Made by a program: the position numbers and the translations under genes | From: Caldifarciminota bacterium | GTDB lineage: Bacteria > Hydrothermota > UBA3072 > B12-G15 | DNA length: 5,301 bases | Assembly (NCBI GenBank): GCA_021163525.1 | Contig: JAGGTX010000023.1 | Location: 1-5,301 of the forward strand | Reading direction: 5' to 3' | Part shown: positions 1 through 5,301 of the stretch, one piece after another | Layout of the letters: every line of letters begins with the position of its first letter | How positions within the stretch are numbered: position 1 is the first letter of the stretch | Notes under the pieces: model-generated | The model's input: the letters and a program-made list of their open reading frames with translations, nothing else | Database searches by the model: none | Told to the model about the DNA's origin: nothing

Positions 1-2430
1 CTCAGGATACCTTCCCTGTGTGTATGAGTCAAAGATGTAGAAGAAGACATCCTCAATCATTGTGAAGACCCTGTCCTTCAGGTCTTTCCCATCAAGGATG
101 TCATTCCTCAGGGAGTAGATAACCTCCCTCTGTTTGTTCATGACATCGTCGTATTCAAGCAATCTCTTTCTTATATCAAAATTGTATCGTTCAACTGTTT
201 TCTGGGCATTCTCTATTGCCCTTGTTATCAACCTGTGTTTAACAGGTTCTCCTTCCTTTATCCCCATCCTGTCCATTGCAGCGGCAATCCTCTCACGTGA
301 AAAGAGCCTCATCAGGTCATCTTCAAGGGATACATAGAACCTTGATGCACCGGGGTCTCCCTGCCTTCCAGCACGGCCTCTCAACTGATTGTCAATACGC
401 CTTGCCTCATGTCTCTCTGTTCCAATGATGTGAAGACCACATGGCATGTCTTCTATACACTCTGATGGGTCCTGAGCCTTGCATTGTGCCCAGAGTTTTT
501 CAAGTTTCTCCCTTTCTTCCGGTGTCTTTGCCCTCTGGAGTGCCTCATCCTTTTTAAGGCAGCAGAGGGGACACTTAACAACCCCCTCTCCCAATTTTAT
601 ATCCGTTCCCCTACCAGCCATGTTTGTGGCAATGGTAACCTTTCCCCTCTCACCTGCATGGGCAACAATCTCCGCTTCTCTCTGATGATGCTTTGCATTC
701 AATACCTGGTGGGGTATCCCTCTTCGCTTCAACATCCTTGAAAGAATTTCAGAGACCTCAACAGATACTGTTCCAACAAGAACAGGTATTCCCATCTTGT
801 GGAGCCTTTCAACCTCATTTATCACAGCGTTGTACTTCTCCCTCTTTGTTCTGTAGATAAGGTCATCGTAGTCAACACGTCTCACTGGCTGATGGGTTGG
901 AATCACCACAACATCAAGTTTGTATATCTCCCAGAACTCTGATGCCTCTGTTGCAGCGGTTCCTGTCATACCCGCAAGTTTCTCGTACATTCTGAAATAA
1001 TTCTGTAGTGTTATGGTTGCGAGGGTCTGGGTTTCCCTTTCAACAGCAACCCCTTCCTTTGCCTCAAGTGCCTGGTGAAGGCCATCTGAGTATCGTCTTC
1101 CAGGCATAAGCCTTCCTGTAAATTCATCAACAATGATAACCTTTCCACCCTGAACAATGTAATCCACATCCTTTTCAAAAAGGGAATAAGCCTTAAGAAG
1201 TTGATGAACCGCATGTATCTTCTCAGATTTTTCTGCATACTCCCTCTGAACAGCCTCCCTCTCAACCAGTTTTTCCCTTGGTGAGAGTTTTGGGTCCCTG
1301 TCAATACGGGATAATTCCTGGGAGAGGTCAGGAAGCACAAAGAAGTCAGGGTTATTGGGTGCAATAGCATTCCTGCCCATCTCGGATATATCAACTGTAT
1401 TCGCCTTCTCATCTATGGCATAGTAGAGTTCCTCGTCTATCTCATGGATCTTCTTTTCCTTCAGGAATTTTGATTCTGTATCCTCTATGAGTTGCTGAAC
1501 ACCTGGCTCGTGCATGAGTTTCATGAGCCTTCTGTTCTTTGGAGCACCCCTCTTTGCCTGCAGGAGAAGGACACCTGCCTCCTGATACTTTCCCTCCTTC
1601 ATCAGCCTCTCTGCCTCTGCAATCTTCCTGTTCACGAGGAGGGTCTGCTTATGAACAACCCTTTCAACAACAGGTTTCAATTTATCATAGTGCTGGACTG
1701 TGACTTCAACAGGACCTGATATAATCAGAGGTGTCCTTGCCTCGTCTATGAGGACCGAGTCAACCTCGTCAATGATTGCATAATGATGACCCCTCTGAAC
1801 CCTGTGTTCTGGAACAACCGCCATATTATCCCTGAGGTAGTCAAAGCCAAATTCATTGTTTGTTCCATAGGTTATGTCTGCAAGGTACTGCTCCCTTCTC
1901 TCCTCAGGGGTCATACCCATCTGGATTACACCAACAGTGAGACCAAGGGTCTCGTAAACAGGTCCCATCCATTCCTTGTCACGCCGGGCAAGATAATCAT
2001 TCACGGTAACGAGATGGCATCCCTTACCGGTAAGGGCATTCAGATAAAGAGGCATTGTGGCGACAAGGGTTTTCCCCTCACCTGTTGCCATCTCTGCAAT
2101 CTTCCCCTGATGCAGAACAATGGCTCCAAGGAGCTGAACATCATATGGAACCATGTCCCATTCCTTCTCAAGGCCTGTGACAAGCCATTTTTTACCTAAT
2201 AATCTTCTTTCTACTTCCTTTACAAGTCCAAAGGCCTCTGGAAGAAGGTCATCAAGGGTTTCTCCCTCTTTCAGCCTCTGCTTGAACTCCTCTGTTTTTC
2301 CGGGAATTTCATTGTCGGATAGCTTTTTGAATTCCTCAAAATACTCATTTATCCTGTGGACAGTTGGCCATAGGCTCCTTAAGATTCTATCATTTCTTGA
2401 ACCAAAGATTTTAGTCAGTAAGGAAAACAT
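1..2430 (-). CDS. secA: Preprotein translocase ATPase SecA (C-terminus cut off by the window edge)
   Basis: SecA is the cytoplasmic/membrane-associated motor that uses ATP to push unfolded preproteins through SecYEG. The reading frame is open for 810 codons from ATG at 2430 to the left edge with no stop or frameshift. Visible signatures: N-terminus [15 protein letters not shown]; Walker A ATGEGKT (115-121); [11 protein letters not shown] (141-151); [15 protein letters not shown] (188-201); Walker B DEVDS followed by IDEARTPLI (221-235); [18 protein letters not shown] (423-440) and [10 protein letters not shown] (482-491) in the cross-linking/helicase region; [13 protein letters not shown] (601-613); [30 protein letters not shown] (665-694), the arginine-finger helicase motif; and [20 protein letters not shown] (749-768), start of the helical scaffold. 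The remaining scaffold/wing and any C-terminal zinc tail lie outside the window. Two lineage-type insertions are listed separately. The start overlaps the purA end by 20 bases, suggesting translational coupling. Identity is certain; only the C-terminus is unknown. Confidence 0.98.
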   Translation of the reverse strand, partial: MFSLLTKIFGSRNDRILRSLWPTVHRINEYFEEFKKLSDNEIPGKTEEFKQRLKEGETLDDLLPEAFGLVKEVERRLLGKKWLVTGLEKEWDMVPYDVQLLGAIVLHQGKIAEMATGEGKTLVATMPLYLNALTGKGCHLVTVNDYLARRDKEWMGPVYETLGLTVGVIQMGMTPEERREQYLADITYGTNNEFGFDYLRDNMAVVPEHRVQRGHHYAIIDEVDSVLIDEARTPLIISGPVEVTVQHYDKLKPVVERVVHKQTLLVNRKIAEAERLMKEGKYQEAGVLLLQAKRGAPKNRRLMKLMHEPGVQQLIEDTESKFLKEKKIHEIDEELYYAIDEKANTVDISEMGRNAIAPNNPDFFVLPDLSQELSRIDRDPKLSPREKLVEREAVQREYAEKSEKIHAVHQLLKAYSLFEKDVDYIVQGGKVIIVDEFTGRLMPGRRYSDGLHQALEAKEGVAVERETQTLATITLQNYFRMYEKLAGMTGTAATEASEFWEIYKLDVVVIPTHQPVRRVDYDDLIYRTKREKYNAVINEVERLHKMGIPVLVGTVSVEVSEILSRMLKRRGIPHQVLNAKHHQREAEIVAHAGERGKVTIATNMAGRGTDIKLGEGVVKCPLCCLKKDEALQRAKTPEEREKLEKLWAQCKAQDPSECIEDMPCGLHIIGTERHEARRIDNQLRGRAGRQGDPGASRFYVSLEDDLMRLFSRERIAAAMDRMGIKEGEPVKHRLITRAIENAQKTVERYNFDIRKRLLEYDDVMNKQREVIYSLRNDILDGKDLKDRVFTMIEDVFFYIFDSYTQGRYPE
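439..591 (-). other. Cysteine-rich insertion in SecA nucleotide-binding domain 2, possible metal site
   Basis: Residues about 614-664 lie between GRGTDIKL and [11 protein letters not shown]. They hold six cysteines: C620, C623 and C624 (CPLCC), then C650, C658 and C664, flanking a charged helical stretch ([13 protein letters not shown]). Elsewhere in the visible protein I find only one other cysteine (C138). The spacing CxxCC...Cx7Cx5C could bind zinc or another metal, but that is inference. E. coli SecA also has a variable insertion at this point, without the cysteines, and I recall cysteine-containing versions in several FCB-related SecA proteins. It is separate from the usual C-terminal zinc tail of SecA, which is out of view. 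Confidence 0.65.
1447..1647 (-). other. FCB-type insertion in the SecA preprotein cross-linking domain
   Basis: Residues about 262-328 of SecA form an extra, mostly helical, charged segment between the ISGP motif region and the conserved [14 protein letters not shown] stretch. It contains the hallmark-like pattern [19 protein letters not shown] (288-306). E. coli SecA, as I remember it, has only a short linker here, while Bacteroidetes and Chlorobi SecA carry a comparable stretch with a 'LPKNKALIKFL'-like core. I use it as a taxonomic hint; its role in preprotein handling is not known to me. Confidence 0.7.
2411..2430 (-). other. purA/secA coding overlap
   Basis: The last codons of purA (VFLTD and TAA) are read in another frame as the first codons of secA (MFSLLT). 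The 20-base overlap means ribosomes finishing purA stop just past the secA start, consistent with translational coupling between the two genes. Confidence 0.85.
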
Positions 2431-3628
2431 CCTCTCTTCTTCTTCCTGTTGACACCATGGTTACAGGTATGCTCAGGTAGTGTTCAATGAAGCGTTTGAA
2501 GTCCTTCAGTTCCTTTGGTGCCTTGTACCATGTGAAGTTTTCATCAATCTCCGGCCATCCAGGAAGTTCAACATACTCCACCTCAATCCTCTTCATCATA
2601 TCTGTTGTTGCAGGGTAGAATTCAAGGGGTTCTCCATCAAGAAGGTAGTTCACACCCACCTTTATTGATTCCACACCAGCAATAACATCAATCTTTGTGA
2701 GGATGATTTCCTTCACCCCGTTTATCCGGGCTGCCCACTTCACCTGAAAAAGGTCAAGCCATCCAATTCTTCTCTCCCTTCCAGTTGTTGCACCAAATTC
2801 TCCACCCTTCTCCCTCAGCTGTTTTGCAAGTTTACCCTTGATCTCCGTTGGGAAGGGGCCGTTTCCAACCCTTGTTGTATAGACCTTCATTACACCAATC
2901 ACCCTGTCCACAGCAGCGGGTGGAAGCCCTGTTCCTGCAAAAAGTCCACCAATGGTTGGATTTGATGAAGTCACATAGGGGTATGTTCCAAAATCCACAT
3001 CAAGCATGGTTCCCTGTGCACCTTCAAACAGGATTTTCTTTCCACTCTTCCAGAAGTGATGGAGGAGTGAGACTGTATCAACCATGAGATGGGCTGTTTC
3101 ATCATAAAGTTTCATCAATAGGTTTTTCACCTTTCTCGCATCCTTTGTTCTCATCTTGAGGACCTCTTTCAGCCTGTTAGGGTCCTCAAGGTCACCCATC
3201 CTCAACCCCCGTCTTGCATACTTGTCTGTGTAGGATACACCCACGCCCTTGAGGGTTGTTCCAATCTTCATCGTCTTTTCAAGTTTTGCCTCTTCATCCT
3301 TCTGATATGGAAGGATGAGATGGGCCCTGTCACTCACAAAAATCCTTCCAGTGGTGTTAACACCCAGATACTCAATCCTCTCAATCTCTTCAACCATTGC
3401 TTCAAGGTCAATCACACACCCATTACCAATAACACATATGGTGTTTTTATGGAATATACCTGAGGGTATGTGGTGGAGAACCACCTCTTCACCCTCGTAA
3501 AACACCGTGTGCCCTGCATTTGGACCACCCTGATACCGAACAATAACATCATGATGTGGTGAAAGGTAGTCAACGACCTTTCCCTTTCCTTCGTCACCCC
3601 ATTGAAGTCCTATTATTGCTGTACCCAT
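2411..3628 (-). CDS. purA: Adenylosuccinate synthetase
   Basis: PurA joins IMP and aspartate using GTP to give adenylosuccinate, the first committed step from IMP to AMP, in the cytoplasm. The 405-residue protein shows the family motifs in order: QWGDEGKGK (9-17) with catalytic Asp12; [11 protein letters not shown] (31-41) with His40; IGNG (67-70); the IMP loop [14 protein letters not shown] (123-136) with Thr125; [10 protein letters not shown] (138-147) with the subunit-crossing Arg139; [22 protein letters not shown] (201-222) with Gln205 and Thr220; the aspartate loop [12 protein letters not shown] (279-290); TKIDV (311-315), the guanine-specificity motif; and STGRRRED (393-400). It is somewhat shorter than the roughly 430 residues usual in bacteria, mainly because the helical segment after GDL is about 15 residues shorter than in E. 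coli. Two conserved prolines (GIGPAY, STGP) are replaced. The ATG shares its A with the TGA of the upstream gene; the AGGGAG at 3637-3642 supports this start. Confidence 0.97.
   Translation of the reverse strand: MGTAIIGLQWGDEGKGKVVDYLSPHHDVIVRYQGGPNAGHTVFYEGEEVVLHHIPSGIFHKNTICVIGNGCVIDLEAMVEEIERIEYLGVNTTGRIFVSDRAHLILPYQKDEEAKLEKTMKIGTTLKGVGVSYTDKYARRGLRMGDLEDPNRLKEVLKMRTKDARKVKNLLMKLYDETAHLMVDTVSLLHHFWKSGKKILFEGAQGTMLDVDFGTYPYVTSSNPTIGGLFAGTGLPPAAVDRVIGVMKVYTTRVGNGPFPTEIKGKLAKQLREKGGEFGATTGRERRIGWLDLFQVKWAARINGVKEIILTKIDVIAGVESIKVGVNYLLDGEPLEFYPATTDMMKRIEVEYVELPGWPEIDENFTWYKAPKELKDFKRFIEHYLSIPVTMVSTGRRREDVFLTD
2442..2447 (-). promoter_or_regulatory. Ribosome-binding site of secA, inside purA
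   Basis: The sequence AGGAAG lies 11 bases upstream of the secA ATG at 2430, within the purine tract AGGAAGAAGAAGAGAGG that runs right up to the start codon; a second GAGAGG abuts the ATG. The tract is also purA coding sequence (the GRRRED residues). The start is supported by the [15 protein letters not shown]-terminus, which matches where SecA proteins normally begin. Confidence 0.65.
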
Positions 3629-4278
3629 CAGAACGACTCCCTGTAGAAAACCTGAATCTCTCTGCCCATGTTTCCTCCTGTTATGTCTTTTAGGTCAAAC
3701 TGTATTCCAAATGAGAGTGAGTGGTTGAGGTAACCAAGTGATAGAACATTCATGTGATCTGTTCCACTGTTAAGGATATATTCAAGTATGAAGTAGTGAA
3801 CCTGACCAAAGTTCAGGTAAACATCTGCAAATCCATCAAGTCTGCTTTCATGGATTGCATAGTTGAGGCCACCACTTATCCCCAGTCTTCCAATCCTGAC
3901 GGACTGGTCCCTTCCCAGAACCGCAAAGACCCCCTTGCCGTTCTGGAAGAGGTCACCGTATGGAATACTGGAGTATCCCACAAGCAGGCTGTTTTCGCCA
4001 TCATTGTAGAGAAGTCCCCTCACCTCAACCCAGAGGTCATTGCCCCAGTTAACATCTCCATATCCAACAACATTGTTTCCACCATACTCTGCACCAAGCG
4101 AGAAAAAATCAAACAGGCCCACAATAATGCCGAATTTTATCCATCCCCCTGGCTCAATCCTCAGATTCAATCCCCATTCTCCATGGGTGGGAACATTGGG
4201 AAGGGGGTTGTCAATCCCTATGATAGGCTTTATTCCGGCACCAGAAGTAGCATAAAAGGCAAATAAAAGGGTTATCAT
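3628..4278 (-). CDS. Small outer-membrane beta-barrel protein, function unknown
   Basis: The 216-residue protein has a short hydrophobic N-terminus (MITLLFAFYATSGA, possible cleavage around residue 14), no cysteine, and then mostly amphipathic strands rich in Gly and aromatics broken by turns. I count about ten candidate strands, for example WIKFGIIVGLFDFFSLGAEYGG is interrupted as strands 46-66, 117-141, 152-159, 161-169 and 187-195. It ends in REIQVFYRESF, with a C-terminal phenylalanine like the BAM-recognised beta-signal. The pattern of PGG-(strand)-FD..SLG..YGG, then LG..GG.NY, then FDLKD...REI at the end resembles an uncharacterised barrel family I recall from FCB-related and candidate phyla; this is from memory. 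It would be exported by Sec and inserted in the outer membrane. The ATG at 4278 is chosen for its excellent AAGGAGG site; an upstream TTG at 4302 would add eight residues (with two lysines) but overlaps dnaE. No specific function can be assigned. Confidence 0.8.
   Translation of the reverse strand: MITLLFAFYATSGAGIKPIIGIDNPLPNVPTHGEWGLNLRIEPGGWIKFGIIVGLFDFFSLGAEYGGNNVVGYGDVNWGNDLWVEVRGLLYNDGENSLLVGYSSIPYGDLFQNGKGVFAVLGRDQSVRIGRLGISGGLNYAIHESRLDGFADVYLNFGQVHYFILEYILNSGTDHMNVLSLGYLNHSLSFGIQFDLKDITGGNMGREIQVFYRESF
3637..3642 (-). promoter_or_regulatory. Ribosome-binding site of purA
   Basis: AGGGAG sits 8 bases upstream of the purA ATG at 3628 and inside the last codons of the upstream barrel gene. 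Together with the TGATG stop/start overlap it indicates coupled translation (reinitiation) and fixes the start of purA. Confidence 0.75.
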
Positions 4279-4283
4279 AAAAA

Positions 4284-4290
4284 CCTCCTT
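4284..4290 (-). promoter_or_regulatory. Strong Shine-Dalgarno site of the barrel gene
   Basis: A full-consensus AAGGAGG lies 5 bases upstream of the ATG at 4278 and starts just after the dnaE TAA stop (4292-4294). It is the best ribosome-binding site in the window and decides the start in favour of 4278 over the in-frame TTG at 4302. The gap between dnaE and this gene is only 13 bases, so there is no room for a promoter or terminator. Confidence 0.85.
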
Positions 4291-4291
4291 T

Positions 4292-5301
4292 TTAAAATAC
4301 AAACCTTAGTTTGCCTTCACCAATCTCTCTGGTAAAGGTATATATTAAATCTTTATCAAATTTCACCTTTGTCAATGATTTTAATTTCAATTGCTCCTCT
4401 CTCCTTCTGAAGAGGAGAAATAGTGGAAGGCTCCCCTTGAAGGAGGTGATGATTTCGTGCGCCTTTTCAAGTTGTTTGTCATCCATCTCATCAACATCAA
4501 TAATAAGGAATGCCCTCTTCAGGACAGCGGGAATATCCTCTATCTTATAAACCTCCTCAGCCCTTACACCAACTTTATTACCAAAACGGGAGACCCTTCC
4601 TTTCACTGCAATACTGTTTGTATTTATCAGTATATCCCTGTATGCATCACCCCTTGTTTCAGACATTGTAACCCGGTATGAGCCTTCAAGGTCCTCAAGC
4701 ACAAGTTCGTAAAATTGGCCGCCATTCTTACTCTTCTTCTTATGTGATGAGATGATTGTGCCACCGCATATAACAAGTTTATCATCAGGATAGTCCTCCA
4801 GATTGTATGATGAGACAAGGACACTCCCTATAAGATACTGGTAGGATTTCATCGGGTGGCTGAGGAAGTAGAAACCAAGTGCCTCCTGCTCGTAGTTTCT
4901 GAGTTCATCCTCTGATGGGGGTTCAACATCTATTTTCTCATCTTCTTTCTGGAAAAGACCCTTCTGCGGTGACTTTCTTCGTTTTGTTTTTGTGTTGTTC
5001 AGGATGTAGAGAAGTTTCCTCCTGTTGCTGTCCATCTTCTCAAAGGCACCCGCCTTTATAAGGCTTTCCACCACCCTCTTGTTCACCTTCTGTCCTATGC
5101 ACCTTTCAAGAAAGTCATCAAAATCCCTGAACTTTCCGTTTTCTTCCCTCTCTTTAATAATGGAGAGAACAGCACTCTCCCCAACATTTTTTATTGCCCC
5201 AAGCCCGTAGAGGATTTTGCCTTCCTCTGGTATAAACTCAAATCCAGACCTGTTTATGTCTGGAGGGGTTACAGTAATCCCATGCCTCTGGGCATCAAGG
5301 A
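4292..5301 (-). CDS. dnaE: DNA polymerase III alpha subunit, C-terminal part (start outside the window)
   Basis: The alpha subunit is the replicative DNA polymerase catalytic chain. Only the last 335 residues are visible; the PHP, palm and most finger regions lie beyond the right edge. The visible frame opens with LDAQRHGITVTPPDINRSG, a well conserved DnaE stretch, then ILYGLGAIKNVGESAVLSII (29-48), a helix-hairpin-helix DNA-binding motif, and VNKRVVESLIKAGAFEKM (72-89). After a charged linker (about 102-133) and the ALGFYFLSHPM motif (140-150) comes an OB-fold (about 174-250), starting LVICGGTIISSHKKKSKNG and including LVLEDLEGSYRVTM. The tail (to RFVF) matches the short C-terminal domain of DnaE1-type enzymes. 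An apparent GTG start at 5086 is an internal valine, not a real start. The stop at 4292 is 13 bases before the barrel gene. Identity is secure; full length would be over 1100 residues. Confidence 0.96.
   Translation of the reverse strand, partial: LDAQRHGITVTPPDINRSGFEFIPEEGKILYGLGAIKNVGESAVLSIIKEREENGKFRDFDDFLERCIGQKVNKRVVESLIKAGAFEKMDSNRRKLLYILNNTKTKRRKSPQKGLFQKEDEKIDVEPPSEDELRNYEQEALGFYFLSHPMKSYQYLIGSVLVSSYNLEDYPDDKLVICGGTIISSHKKKSKNGGQFYELVLEDLEGSYRVTMSETRGDAYRDILINTNSIAVKGRVSRFGNKVGVRAEEVYKIEDIPAVLKRAFLIIDVDEMDDKQLEKAHEIITSFKGSLPLFLLFRRREEQLKLKSLTKVKFDKDLIYTFTREIGEGKLRFVF

Noticed and set aside
134..741. Overlapping plus-strand open frames opposite the SecA C-terminal region
   Set aside because: They are shadows of secA; no motifs, and the minus-strand frame encodes conserved helicase motifs throughout.
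1011..1412. 133-residue minus-strand open frame
   Set aside because: It is an out-of-frame reading of secA, whose own frame is intact and conserved across the same bases.
1783..2199. 138-residue plus-strand open frame
   Set aside because: It is antisense to the SecA N-terminal ATPase region, which is unambiguous; no family pattern is visible.
3754..4266. 170-residue plus-strand open frame
   Set aside because: It lies antisense to the barrel gene, shows no recognisable motif or family pattern, and the opposite strand has a strong start site and barrel features.
4279..4291. Promoter or terminator between dnaE and the barrel gene
   Set aside because: The 13-base gap holds only the Shine-Dalgarno site; there is no room for promoter boxes or a hairpin with a T-run.
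3628..4302. Barrel gene starting at TTG 4302
   Set aside because: It has only a weak ribosome-binding site, a rare start codon and overlaps dnaE, whereas ATG 4278 has AAGGAGG at ideal spacing. Kept as an open question in the findings because of the signal peptide.
4292..5086. A separate 264-residue gene starting at GTG 5086
   Set aside because: The frame stays open to the right edge and the added residues are conserved DnaE sequence (HGITVTPPDINRSG, GLGAIKNVG); the GTG is an internal valine.

Overview
The window is a fully coding, single-strand block. All four genes read right to left on the minus strand: dnaE (3' end only), a small outer-membrane beta-barrel protein, purA (complete) and secA (5' part, running off the left edge). 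Junctions are extremely tight: a 13-base gap, then a 1-base TGATG stop/start overlap, then a 20-base overlap. They almost certainly form one polycistronic transcript. I see no tRNA, rRNA, CRISPR array, mobile element, promoter or terminator, and no gene-free stretch longer than a few bases.

Organism: a Gram-negative (diderm) bacterium is implied by the beta-barrel protein, which ends in phenylalanine. SecA carries the long insertion in its preprotein cross-linking domain that I associate, from memory, with the Bacteroidetes/Chlorobi/Fibrobacteres (FCB) side of the tree. It also has a cysteine-rich insertion in the second helicase half. The beta-barrel protein resembles an uncharacterised family I recall from FCB-related and candidate phyla such as WOR-3 and KSB1. 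Arginine is mostly AGG/AGA and the coding strand is purine-rich, which fits a thermophile or an uncultured deep-branching lineage. This placement is inference; no marker here fixes the phylum.

Layout, in transcription order from the right: 5301-4292 is the C-terminal third of the replicative DNA polymerase III alpha subunit (helix-hairpin-helix and OB-fold part). 4278-3628 is the beta-barrel protein, with a strong Shine-Dalgarno site. 3628-2411 is adenylosuccinate synthetase, with some non-standard residues in conserved motifs. 2430-1 is the SecA translocase ATPase, 810 codons visible.

The genes do not form a pathway: they cover replication, purine synthesis, protein export and an envelope protein. 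The one direct functional link is that the barrel protein would itself be exported by the Sec system that SecA drives. The most interesting detail is that the secA ribosome-binding site lies inside the purA C-terminal codons, exactly where PurA departs from its conserved STGP guanine-binding motif. I found no evidence of a new defence, mobile or regulatory system.
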